Origin: Ectobius pallidus
Lineage: Eukaryota > Arthropoda > Insecta > Blattodea > Ectobiidae
Direction of reading: 5' to 3'
Assembly (NCBI GenBank): GCA_964059195.1
Contig: CAXKWD010000007.1
Coordinates: 152,541,269-152,605,268 of the forward strand
Length of the DNA stretch: 64,000 nucleotides
Positions 19,525 to 31,968 of this stretch are shown in pieces. The notes beneath the pieces were generated by a model. The model was given only the letters and a program-made list of their open reading frames with translations, was not told the origin of the DNA and did not search any database. A program made the position numbers and the translations under genes. Each line of letters begins with the position of its first letter. Position 1 is the stretch's first letter.

Positions 19525-20315
19525 ATTATATATAAAACTATATATATAATTAAAATAAAACTATATATAAATAAATAAAACTATATATAAGACTATAGAT
19601 AAATATATATAAAACTATAGATAAATATATAAAACTATATATAAGTATAAAGATATATATAAATATATAAAGATATGTATAAAAATATAAAACTTTAAAT
19701 ATATAAATCTATATAAACATATAAAACTATATATATAAATATATAAAACTATATATGAATATATAAAACTATATATAAATATATATAAAACTATATAAAT
19801 ATATATAAAACTATATATAACTGTATAAAACTATATTTAAATATATATAACTATATATAAATAGCTATATATAAAACTATAGAAATATGTATATAAAACT
19901 ATATAAATATATATAATACTATATAAAAGTATATATAAATATATAACTATATATAAATGTATAAAACTATACATAACAGTATAAACTATATATAAATATA
20001 TATAAAACTATATATAAAGATATATAAATATATATAAATGTATAAAGGTATATATAAAAATATAAAACTTTAAATGTATAAATCTATATAAATATATAAA
20101 ACTATATATATAAATTTATAAAACTATATATAACTATATATAAATGTATAAAACTCTATACAAAACTATATATAATAGTTTATATAACTATATATAAATG
20201 TATATAAAACTATATATAACTATATATATATAAATAGATATGTATAAATAAATATATATAAATAAATAAATAAATAAAATAATAAACAAATATATATACA
20301 TATATAAATACTCAT
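19525..20315 (+). repeat. Degenerate TATATAAA-type microsatellite
   Basis: About 790 bp made almost only of ATATATAAATATATAAAACT-like units, in which the ACTATATA motif recurs irregularly. G and C are very rare. It separates the transposon-rich region from the satellites. Confidence 0.9.
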
Positions 20316-20328
20316 AGGTTATATTCTA

Positions 20329-22085
20329 GTTACTTTGAAATTACTTTGAAGTTTTCCAAAAAACTTTCATGTTACTTCGAAGTTACTTTCATGTTACTTT
20401 GAAGTTGCTTTGAAGTTACTGTCATGTTACTTTGAAGTTACGTTCATGTTACTTTGAAGTTATTTTCAAATTACTTTCATGTTACTTTGAAGTTACTTTC
20501 ATGTTACTTTGAAGGAACTTTGAAGTAACTTTGAGATTACTTTGAAGTTACTTTCATGTTACTTTGAAGTTACTTTCATGCTACTTTCAAGTTACTTTCA
20601 TGCTACTTTCAAGTTACTTTCATGTTACTTTAACGTCACTTTAATGTTACTTTAATGTTACTATAAAGTACTTTGAAGTTACTTTCATGTTACCATGAAC
20701 TTACTTTCATGTTACTTTGAAGGTACTTTGAAGTTACTTTCATGTTACTTTCGTGTTACTTTGAAGTTACTTTCATGTTACTTTGAAGTTACTGTAAAGT
20801 TACTTTCATGTTACTTCGAAGTTACTTTGAAATGTTATTTTGAAGTTACTTTCATATTACTCTGAAGTTACTTTGAAGTTACTTTCATGTTACTTCGAAG
20901 TTACTTTCATTTCCTTTGATGTTACTTTCATTTACTTTGAAGTTACTTACATGTTACTTTGAAGTTACTTTGAAGTTACTGTAAAGTTACTTTGAAGTTA
21001 CTGTAAAGTTACTTTGAAGTTACTGTAAAGTTACTTTGAAGTTACTGTAAAGTTACTTTCATGTTACTGTCAAGTTACTTTCATGTTACTTTGATGTTAC
21101 TTTGAAGTTACTTTCATGTTACTTTAAAGTTACTTTCATGTTACTTTAAAGTTACTTTCATGTTACTTTGAAGGTACTTTGAAGTTACTTTCATGTTACT
21201 TTGAAGTTACTTTCATGTTACTTTGAAGTTACTTTCATGTTACTTTGAAATGTTACTTTAATGTTACTTTAAAGTTACTCTAAAGTTACTTTGAAGTTAC
21301 TTTCATGTTACTATGAAGTTACTTTCATGTTACTTTCATGTTACTATGAAGTTACTTTCATGTTCCTGTGAAGTTACTTTGAAGTTACTTTCATGTTACT
21401 TTGAAGTTACTTTCATGTTACTTTGAAGTTTTTTTATGTTACTTTGAAGTTGCTTTCATGTTACTTTGAAGTTGCTTTCATGTTACTTTGATGTTACTTT
21501 AAAGTTACTTTGAAGTTACTTTCATGTTACTATGAAGTTACTTTCATGTTACTTTGAAGTTGCTTTCATGTTACTTTGAAGTTGCTTTCATGTTACTTTG
21601 AAGTTGCTTTCATGTTACTTTGATGTTACTTTCATGTTACTTTGAAGTTACTTTCATGTTACTTTGAAGTTACTAACATGTTTTTTTGAAGTTACTTTCA
21701 TGTTACTTTGAAGTTACTTTCATGTTACTTTGAAGTTACTTTCATGTTACTTTGAAGTTACTTTGAAGTTACTTTCATGGTACTTGGAAGTTACTTTCAT
21801 GTTACTTGGAAGTACTTTGAAGTTACTTTCAAGATACTTTCAAGTTACTTTCAAGTTACTTTGATGTTACTTTGATGTTACCTTCAAGTTACTTTGATGT
21901 TACTTTCAAGTTACTTTCAAGTTACTTTGTTGTTACTTTCAAGTTACTTTGATGTTACTTTCAAGTTACTTTGATGTTACTTTGATGTTACTTTCAAGTT
22001 ACTTTGATGTTACTTTCAAGTTACTTTGATGTTACTTTCAAGTTACTTTGATGTTCCTTTCAAGTTACTTTGACGTTACTTTCAA
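20329..22085 (+). repeat. 11/22-bp satellite, left domain
   Basis: A tandem array of 11-bp monomers GTTACTTTGAA and GTTACTTTCAT, often alternating as a 22-bp dimer. Substitutions and short indels are frequent. In the last ~280 bp (about 21800-22085) a GTTACTTTCAA/GTTACTTTGAT pair dominates. There is no coding capacity. It is the mirror counterpart of 31969-34377. Confidence 0.95.
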
Positions 22086-24423
22086 AAGTTAAGTTACTTC
22101 CAAAAGTTAAGTTACTTTCAAAAGTTAAGTTACTTTCAAAAGTTAAGTTACTTTCAAACGTTACTTTCAAAAGTTAAGTTACTTTCAAAAGTTAAGTTAC
22201 TTTCAAAAGTTAAGTTACTTTCAAACGTTAAGTTACTTACAAAAGTTGTTACTTTCAAAAGTTAAGTTACTTTCAAAAGTCAAGTTACATTCAAAACTTA
22301 CTTTCTAAAGTTAAGTTACTTTGAAAAGTTACTTTCAAAAGTTAAGTTACTTTGAAAAGTTACTTTCAAAAGTTAAGTTACTTTGAAAAGTTACTTTCAA
22401 AAGAAAAGTTACTTCCAAAAGTTAAGTTACTTTGAAAAGATACTTTCAAAAGTTAAGTTACTTTGTAAAGTTACTTTCCAAAGTTAAGTTCTTTGAAAAG
22501 TTACTTTCAAAAGTTAAGTCACTTTGAAAAGTTACTTTTAAATGTTAAGTCACTTTGAAAAGTTACTTTCAAAAGTTAAGTTACTTTGAAAAGTTACTTT
22601 CAAAAGTTAAGTTACTTTGAAAAGATACTTTCAAAAGTTAAGTTACTTTGAAAAGTTACTTTCCAAAGTTAAGTTCTTTGAAAAGTTACTTTCAAAAGTT
22701 AAGTTCTTTGAAAAGTTACTTTCAAAAGTTAAGTCACTTTGAAAAGTTACTTTTAAAAGTCGAGTTACTTTGAAAAGTTACTTTCAAAAGTCGAGTTACT
22801 TTGAAAAGTTACTTTCAAAATTCGAGTTACTTTGAAAAGTTACTTTCAAAAGTCGAGTTACTTTGAAAAGTTACTTTCAAAAGTCGAGTTACTTTGAAAA
22901 GTTACTTTCAAAAGTCGAGTTACTTTGAAAAGTTACTTTCAAAAGTCGAGTTACTTTGAAAAGTTACTTTCAAAAGTCGAGTTACTTTGAAAAGTTACTT
23001 TCAAAAGTCGAGTTACTTAGAAAAGTTACTTTCAAAAGTCGAGTTGCTTTGAAAAGTTACTTTCAAAAGTCGAGTTGCTTTGAAAAGTTACTTTCAAAAG
23101 TCGAGTTGCTTTGAAAAGTTACTTTCAAAAGTCGAGTTGCATTGAAAAGTTACTTTCAAAAGTCGAGTTGCTTTGAAAAGTTACTTTCAAAAGTCGAGTT
23201 GCTTTGAAAAGTTACTTTCAAAAGTCGAGTTGCTTTGAAAAGTTACTTTCAAAAGTCGAGTTGCTTTGAAAAGTTACTTTCAAAAGTCGAGTTGCTTTGA
23301 AAAGTTACTTTCAAAAGTCGAGTTGCTTTGAAAAGTTACTTTCAAAAGTCGAGTTGCTTTGAAAAGTTACTTTCAAAAGTCGAGTTGCTTTGAAAAGTTA
23401 CTTTCAAAAGTCGAGTTGCTTTGAAAAGTTACTTTCAAAAGTCGAGTTGCTTTGAAAAGTTACTTTCAAAAGTCGAGTTGCTTTGAAAAGTTACTTTCAA
23501 AAGTCGAGTTGCTTTGAAAAGTTACTTTCAAAAGTCGAGTTGCTTTGAAAAGTTACTTTCAAAAGTCGAGTTGCTTTGAAAAGTTACTTTCAAAAGTCGA
23601 GTTGCTTTGAAAAGTCGAGTTGCTTTGAAAAGTTACTTTCAAAAGTCGAGTTGCTTTGATAAGTTACTTTCAAAAGTCGAGTTGCTTTGAAAAGTTACTT
23701 TCAAAAGTCGAGTTGCTTTGAAAAGTCGAGTTGCTTTGAAAAGTTACTTTCAAAAGTCGAGTTACTTTGAAAAGTTACTTTCAAAAGTCGAGTTACTTTG
23801 AAAAGTTACTTTCAAAAGTCGAGTTACTTTGAAAAGTTACTTTCAAAAGTCGAGTTACTTTGAAAAGTTAAGTTACTTTGAAAAGTCGAGTTACTTTGAA
23901 AAGTTAAGTTACTTTGAGAAGTCGAGTTACTTTGAAAAGTTACTTTCAAAAGTCGAGTTACTTTGAAAAGTTAAGTTACTTTCAAAAGTCGAGTTACTTT
24001 GAAAAGTCACTTTCAAAAGTCGAGTTACTTTGAAAAGTTACTTTCAAAAGTCGAGTTACTTTGAAAAGTTAAGTTACTTTGAAAAGTCGAGTTACTTTGA
24101 AAAGTTAAGTTACTTTGAAAAGTTACTTTCAAAAGTCGGGTTACTTTGAAAAGTTAAGGTACTTTGAAAAGTTACTTTCAAAAGTCGAGTTACTTTGAAA
24201 AGTTACTTTCGAAAATCGAGTTACTTGGAAAAGTTACTTTCAAAAGTCGAGTTACTTTGAAAAGTTACTTTCAAAAGTCGAGTTACTTTGAAAAGTTACT
24301 TTCAAAAGTCGAGTTACTTTGAAAAGTTACTTTCAAAAGTCGAGTTACTTTGAAAAGTTACTTTCAATAGTCGAGTTACTTTGAAAAGTTACTTTCAAAA
24401 GTCGAGTTACTTTGAAAAGTTAC

Positions 24424-27400
24424 TTTCAACAGTCGAGTTACTTTGAAAAGTTAAGTTACTTTGAAAAGTCCAGTTACTTTGAAAACTTACTTTCAAAAGT
24501 TACTTTCAAAAGTCGAGTTACTTTGAAAAGTTAAGTTACTTTGAAAAGTCGAGTTACTTTGAAAAGTTACTTTCAAAACTCGAGTTACTTTGAAAAGTTG
24601 AGTTACTTTGAAAAGTTAAGTTACTTTGAAAAGTTAAGTTACTTTGAAAAGTTAAGTTACTTTGAAAAGTTAAGTTACTTTCAAAAGTCGAGTTACTTTA
24701 AAAAGTCGAGTTACTTTGAGAAGTTACTTTCAAAAGTCGAGTTACTTTGAAAAGTTAAGTTACTTTGAAAAGTTACTTTCAAAAGTCGAGTTACTTTGAA
24801 AAGTTAAGAAACTTTGAAAAGTTAAGTTACTTTGAAAAGTTGAGTTACTTTGAAAAGTTGAGTTACTTTGAAATGTTGAGTTACTTTGAAAAGTTGAGTT
24901 ACTTTGAAAAGTTAAGTTACTTTGAAAAGTTGAGTTACTTTGAAAAGTTAAGTTACTTTGAAAAGTTGAGTTACTTTGAAAAGTCGAGTTACTTTGAAAA
25001 GTTACTTTCAAAAGTCGAGTTACTTTGAAAAGTTACTTTCAAAAGTCGAGTTACTTTGAAAAGTTACTGTCAAAAGTCGAGTTACTTTGAAAAGTTACTT
25101 TCAAAAGTCGAGTTACTTTGAAAAGTTACGTTCAAAAGTCGAGTTACTTTGAAAAGTTACTTTCAAAAGTCGAGTTACTTTGAAAAGTTACTTTCAAAAG
25201 TCGAGTTACTTTGAAAAGTTACTTTCAAAAGTCGAGTTACCATGAAAAGTTACTTTCAAAAGTCGAGTTACCATGAAAAGTTACTTTCAAAAGTCGAGTT
25301 ACTTTGAAAAGTTACTTGCAAAAGTCGAGTTACTTTGAAAAGTTACTTTCAAAAGTCGAGTTACTTTGAAAAGTTACTTTCAAAAGTCTAGTTACTTTGA
25401 AAAGTTACTTTCAAAAGTCGAGTTACTTTGAAAAGTTACTTTCAAAAGTCGAGTTACTTTGAAAAGTTACTTTGAAAAGTTACTTTCAAAAGTCGAGTTA
25501 CTTTGAAAAGTTAAGTTACTTTGAAAGGTCGAGTTACTTTGAAAAGTTTAGTTACTTTGAAAGGTCGAGTTACTTTGAAAAGTTTAGTTACTTTGAAAGG
25601 TCGAGTTACTTTGAAAAGTTTAGTTACTTTGAAAGGTCGAGTTACTTTGAAAAGTTTAGTTGCTTTGAAAAGTCGAGTTACTTTGAAAAGTTTAGTTACT
25701 TTGAAAAGTCGAGTTACTTTGAAAAGTTTAGTTACTTTGAAAAGTCGAGTTACTTTGAAAAGTTACTTTCAAAAGTCGAGTTACTTTGAAAAGTTACTTG
25801 CAAAAGTCGAGTTACTTTGAAAAGTTACTTGCAAAAGTCGAGTTACTTTGAAAAGTTACTTGCAAAAGTCGAGTTACTTTGAAAAGTTACTTTCAAAAGT
25901 CGAGTTACTTTGAAAAGTTAAGTTACTTTCAAAAGTCGAGTTACTTTGAAAAGTTACTTTCAAAAGTCGAGTTACTTTGAAAAGTTACTTTTAAAAGTCG
26001 AGTTACTTTGAAAAGTTGAGTTACTTTGAAAAGTTAAGTTACTTTGAAAAGTTGAGTTACTTTGAAAAGTTAAGTTACTTTGAAAAGTTGAGTTACTTTG
26101 AAAAGTTGAGTTACTTTGAAAAGTCGAGTTACTTTGAAAAGTTAAGTTACTTTGAAAAGTCGAGTTACTTTGAAAAGTCGAGTTACTTTGAAAAGTCGAG
26201 TTACTTTGAAAAGTTAAGTTACTTTGAAAAGTCTAGTTACTTTGAAAAGTTACTTTCAAAAGTCGAGTTACTTTGAAAAGTTAAGTTACTTTGAAAAGTT
26301 ACTTTCAAAAGTCGAGTTACTTTGAAAAGTTAAGAAACTTTGAAAAGTTAAGTTACTTTGAAAAGTTGAGTTACTTTGAAAAGTTGAGTTACTTTGAAAA
26401 GTTAAGTTACTTTGAAAAGTTAAGTTACTTTTAAAAGTTGAGTTACTTTGAAAAGTTAAGTTACTTTGAAAAGTTGAGTTACTTTGAAAAGTCGAGTTAC
26501 TTTGAAAAATTAAGTTACTTTGAAAAGTCGAGTTACTTTGAGAAGTTACTTTCAAAAGTCGAGTTACTTTGAAAAGTTACGTTCAAAAGTCGAGTTACTT
26601 TGAAAAGTTACGTTCAAAAGTTGAGTTACTGAGTTACTTTGAAAAGTTACTTTCAAAAGTCGAGTTACTTTGAAAAGTTACATTCAAAAGTCGAGTAACT
26701 TTGAAAAGTTTCTTTCAAAAGTCGAGTTACTTTGAAAAGTTACTTTCAAAAGTCGAGTTACTTTGAAAAGTTACTTTCAAAAGTCGAGTTACTTTGAAAA
26801 GTTACTTTCAAAAGTCGAGTTACTTTGAAAAGTTACTTTCAAAAGTCGAGTTACTTTGAAAAGTTACTTTCAAAAGTCGAGTTACTTTGAAAAGTTACTT
26901 TCAAAAGTCTAGTTACTTTGAAAAGTTACTTTCAAAAGTCGAGTTACTTTGAAAAGTTACTTTCAACAGTCGAGTTACTTTGAAAAGTTAAGTTACTTCG
27001 AAAAGTCCAGTTACTTTGAAAACTTACTTTCAAAAGTTACTTTCAAAAGTCGAGTTACTTTGAAAAGTTAAGTTACTTTGAAAAGTCGAGTTACTTTGAA
27101 AAGTTACTTTCAAAACTCGAGTTACTTTGAAAAGTCGAGGTACTTTGAAAAGTTAAGTTATTTTGAAAAGTTAAGTTACTTTGAAAAGTTAAGTTACTTT
27201 GAAAAGTTAAGTTACTTTGAAAAGTCGAGTTACTTTGAAAAGTTACTTTGAAAAGTCGAGTTACTTTGAAAAGTTACTTTCAAAAGTCGAGTTACTTTGA
27301 AAAGTTACTTTCAAAATCGAGTTACTTTGAAAAGTTACTTTCAAAACTCGAGTTACTTTGAAAAGTCGAGTTACTTTGAAAAGTCGAGTTACTTTGAAAA

Positions 27401-30400
27401 GTCGAGTTACTTTGAATAGTTAAGTTACTTTGAAAAGTTAAGTTACTTTGAAAAGTCGAGTTACTTTCAAAAGTCGAGTTACTTTGAAAAGTTACTTTCA
27501 AAAGTCGAGTTACTTTGAAAAGTTACTTTCAAAAGTCGAGTTACTTTGAAAAGTCGAGTTACTTTGAAAAGTTAAGTTACTTTCAAAAGTCGGTTACTTT
27601 GAAAAGTTACTTTCAAAAGTCGAGTTACTTTGAAAAGTTACTTTCAAAAGTCGAGTTACTTTGAAAAGTTACTTTCAAAAGTCGAGTTACTTTGAAAAGT
27701 TACTTTCAAAAGTCGAGTTACTTGGAAAAGTTACTTTCAAATGTCGAGTTACTTTGAAAAGTTACTTTCAAAAGTCGAGTTACTTTGAAAAGTTACTTTC
27801 AAAAGTCGAGTTACTTTGAAAAGTTACTTTCAAAAGTCGAGTTACTTTGAAAAGTTACTTTCAAAAGTCGAGTTACTTTGAAAAGTTACTTTCAAAAGTC
27901 GAGTTACTTTGAAAAGTTACTTTCAAAAGTCGAGTTACTTTGAAAAGTTACTTTGAAAAGTTACTTTCAAAAGTCGAGTTACTTTGAAAAGTTACTTTCA
28001 AAAGTCGAGTTACTTTGAAAAGTTACTTTCAAAAGTCGAGTTACTTTGAAAAGTTACTTTCAAAAGTCGAGTTACTTTGAAAAGTTACTTTCAAAAGTCG
28101 AGTTACTTTGAAAAGTTACTTTCAAAAGTCGAGTTACTTTGAAAAGTTACTTTCAAAAGTCGAGTTACTTTGAAAAGTTACTTTCAAAAGTCGAGTTACT
28201 TTGAAAAGTTACTTTCAAAAGTCGAGTTACTTTGAAAAGTTACTTTCAAAAGTCGAGTTACTTTGAAAAGTTACTTTCAAAAGTCGAGTTACTTTGAAAA
28301 GTTACTTTCAAAAGTCGAGTTACTTTGAAAAGTTACTTTCAAAAGTCGAGTTACTTTGAAAAGTTACTTTCAAAAGTCGAGTTACTTTGAAAAGTTACTT
28401 TCAAAAGTCGAGTTACTTTGAAAAGTTACTTTCAAAAGTCGAGTTACTTTGAAAAGTTACTTTCAAAAGTCGAGTTACTTTGAAAAGTTACTTTCAAAAG
28501 TCGAGTTACTTTGAAAAGTTACTTTCAAAAGTCGAGTTACTTTGAAAAGTTACTTTCAAAAGTCGAGTTACTTTGAAAAGTTACTTTCAAAAGTCGAGTT
28601 ACTTTGAAAAGTTACTTTCAAAAGTCGAGTTACTTTGAAAAGTTACTTTCAAAAGTCGAGTTACTTTGAAAAGTTACTTTCAAAAGTCGAGTTACTTTGA
28701 AAAGTTACTTTCAAAAGTCGAGTTACTTTGAAAAGTTACTTTCAAAAGTCGAGTTACTTTGAAAAGTTACTTTCAAAAGTCGAGTTACTTTGAAAAGTTA
28801 CTTTCAAAAGTCGAGTTACTTTGAAAAGTTACTTTCAAAAGTCGAGTTACTTTGAAAAGTTACTTTCAAAAGTCGAGTTACTTTGAAAAGTTACTTTCAA
28901 AAGTCGAGTTACTTTGAAAAGTTACTTTCAAAAGTCGAGTTACTTTGAAAAGTTACTTTCAAAAGTCGAGTTACTTTGAAAAGTTACTTTCAAAAGTCGA
29001 GTTACTTTGAAAAGTTACTTTCAAAAGTCGAGTTACTTTGAAAAGTTACTTTCAAAAGTCGAGTTACTTTGAAAAGTTACTTTCAAAAGTCGAGTTACTT
29101 TGAAAAGTTACTTTCAAAAGTCGAGTTACTTTGAAAAGTTACTTTCAAAAGTCGAGTTACTTTGAAAAGTTACTTTCAAAAGTCGAGTTACTTTGAAAAG
29201 TTACTTTCAAAAGTCGAGTTACTTTGAAAAGTTACTTTCAAAAGTCGAGTTACTTTGAAAAGTTACTTTCAAAAGTCGAGTTACTTTGAAAAGTTACTTT
29301 CAAAAGTCGAGTTACTTTGAAAAGTTACTTTCAAAAGTCGAGTTACTTTGAAAAGTTACTTTCAAAAGTCGAGTTACTTTGAAAAGTTACTTTCAAAAGT
29401 CGAGTTACTTTGAAAAGTTACTTTCAAAAGTCGAGTTACTTTGAAAAGTTACTTTCAAAAGTCGAGTTACTTTGAAAAGTTACTTTCAAAAGTCGAGTTA
29501 CTTTGAAAAGTTACTTTCAAAAGTCGAGTTACTTTGAAAAGTTACTTTCAAAAGTCGAGTTACTTTGAAAAGTTACTTTCAAAAGTCGAGTTACTTTGAA
29601 AAGTTACTTTCAAAAGTCGAGTTACTTTGAAAAGTTACTTTCAAAAGTCGAGTTACTTTGAAAAGTTACTTTCAAAAGTCGAGTTACTTTGAAAAGTTAC
29701 TTTCAAAAGTCGAGTTACTTTGAAAAGTTACTTTCAAAAGTCGAGTTACTTTGAAAAGTTACTTTCAAAAGTCGAGTTACTTTGAAAAGTTACTTGCAAA
29801 AGTCGAGTTACTTTGAAAAGTTACTTGCAAAAGTCGAGTTACTTTGAAAAGTTACTTGCAAAAGTCGAGTTACTTTGAAAAGTTAAGTTACTTTCAAAAG
29901 TCGAGTTACTTTGAAAAGTTAAGTTACTTTCAAAAGTCGAGTTACTTTGAAAAGTTAAGTTACTTTCAAAAGTCGAGTTACTTTGAAAAGTTAAGTTACT
30001 TTCAAAAGTCGAGTTACTTTGAAAAGTTAAGTTACTTTCAAAAGTCGAGTTACTTTGAAAAGTTACTTTCAAAAGTCGAGTTACTTTGAAAAGTTAAGTT
30101 ACTTTGAAAAGTTAAGTTACTTTGAAAAGTTGAGTTACTTTGAAAAGTTAAGTTACTTTGAAAAGTCGAGTTACTTTGAAAAGTTGAGTTACTTTGAAAA
30201 GTCGAGTTACTTTGAAAAGTTAAGTTACTTTGAAAAGTCGAGTTACTTTGAAAAGTCGAGTTACTTTGAAAAGTCGAGTTACTTTGAAAAGTTAAGTTAC
30301 TTTGAAAAGTCTAGTTACTTTGAAAAGTTACTTTCAAAAGTCGAGTTACTTTGAAAGGTTAAGTTACTTTGAAAAGTTACTTTCAAAAGTCGAGTTACTT

Positions 30401-31800
30401 TGAAAAGTTAAGAAACTTTGAAAAGTTAAGTTACTTTGAAAAGTTGAGTTACTTTGAAAAGTTGAGTTACTTTGAAAAGTTAAGTTACTTTGAAAAGTTA
30501 AGTTACTTTTAAAAGTTGAGTTACTTTGAAAAGTTAAGTTACTTTGAAAAGTTGAGTTACTTTGAAAAGTCGAGTTACTTTGAAAAATTAAGTTACTTTG
30601 AAAAGTCGAGTTACTTTGAGAAGTTACTTTCAAAAGTCGAGTTACTTTGAAAAGTTACGTTCAAAAGTCGAGTTACTTTGAAAAGTTACGTTCAAAAGTC
30701 GAGTTACTTTGAAAAGTTACTTTCAAAAGTCGAGTTACTTTGAAAAGTTACTTTCAAAAGTCGAGTAACTTTGAAAAGTTTCTTTCAAAAGTCGAGTTAC
30801 TTTGAAAAGTTACTTTCAAAAGTCGAGTTACTTTGAAAAGTTACTTTCAAAAGTCGAGTTACTTTGAAAAGTTACTTTCAAAAGTCGAGTTACTTTGAAA
30901 AGTTACTTTCAAAAGTCGAGTTACTTTGAAAAGTTACTTGCAAAAGTCGAGTTACTTTGAAAAGTTACTTTCAAGAGTCGAGTTACTTTGAAAAGTTACT
31001 TTTAAAAGTCGAGTTACTTTGAAAAGTTACTTTCAAAAGTCGAGTTACTTTGAAAAGTTACTTTCAAAAGTCGAGTTACTTTGAAAAGTTACTTTCAAAA
31101 GTCGAGTTACTTTGAAAAGTTACTTTCAACAGTCGAGTTACTTTGAAAAGTTAAGTTACTTCGAAAAGTCCAGTTACTTTGAAAACTTACTTTCAAAAGT
31201 TACTTTCAAAAGTCGAGTTACTTTGAAAAGTTAAGTTACTTTGAAAAGTCGAGTTACTTTGAAAAGTTACTTTCAAAACTCGAGTTACTTTGAAAAGTCG
31301 AGTTACTTTGAAAAGTTAAGTTATTTTGAAAAGTTAAGTTACTTTGAAAAGTTAAGTTACTTTGAAAAGTCGAGTTACTTTGAAAAGTTACTTTGAAAAG
31401 TCGAGTTACTTTGAAAAGTTACTTTCAAAAGTCGAGTTACTTTGAAAAGTTACTTTCAAAAATCGAGTTACTTTGAAAAGTTACTTTCAAAACTCGAGTT
31501 ACTTTGAAAAGTCGAGTTACTTTGAAAAGTCGAGTTACTTTGAAAAGTTAAGTTACTTTGAAAAGTTAAGTTATTTTGAAAAGTTAAGTTACTTTGAAAA
31601 GTCGAGTTACTTTCAAAAGTTGAGTTACTTTGAAAAGTCGAGTTACTTTCAAAAGTCGAGTTACTTTCAAAAGTCGAGTTACTTTGAAAAGTTACTTTCA
31701 AAAGTCGAGTTACTTTGAAAAGTCGAGTTACTTTGAAAAGTTAAGTTACTTTCAAAAGTCGGTTACTTTGAAAAGTTACTTTCAAAAGTCGAGTTACTTT
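24424..31800 (+). repeat. Kilobase-scale duplications within the core
   Basis: The same rare marker order, a TTTCAACAGT variant followed by AAGTCCAG-type and AACTTACTTTC variants, starts at 24424, 26961 and 31124. Another marker (AAGAAACTTTG) occurs near 24806, 26330 and 30411. The tracts at 26286-26555 and 30364-30633 encode identical minus-strand translations 4078 bp apart. Confidence 0.8.
27960..29780 (+). repeat. Highly homogenised 31-bp block
   Basis: About 58 consecutive 31-bp units with no substitutions that I could see by eye, in contrast to the mixed modules on either side. This points to recent amplification, or to an assembly estimate of a collapsed array. Confidence 0.85.
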
Positions 31801-31968
31801 GAAAAGTTACTTTCAAAAGTCGAGTTACTTTGAAAAGTTACTTTCAAATGTCGAGTTACTTGGAAAAGTTACTTTCAAAAGTCGAGTTACTTTGAAAAGT
31901 TACTTTCAAAAGTCGAGTTACTTTGAAAAGTTGAGTTACTTTGAAAAGTTAAGTTACTTTGAAAAGTT

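Larger units (their letters stand above)
22086..31968 (+). repeat. 13/18/31-bp satellite core
   Basis: Built from an 18-bp module GTTACTTTGAAAAGTCGA (variants end GTTAA or GTTGA) and a 13-bp module GTTACTTTCAAAA, most often joined as a 31-bp repeat. The octamer GTTACTTT is shared with the flanking domains, so all three share an ancestor. Sub-blocks differ: a GTTAA-rich block at 22086-22760, a block with GTTGCTTTG at about 23040-23740, mixed 18-bp runs at several places, and a very uniform 31-bp block at about 27960-29780. Long open frames such as (SYFEKL)n come from the 18-bp period. Confidence 0.95.

Noticed and set aside
22086..31968. CRISPR-like array
   Set aside because: The 31-bp units are contiguous with no unique spacers, and the context is eukaryotic satellite with no cas genes.
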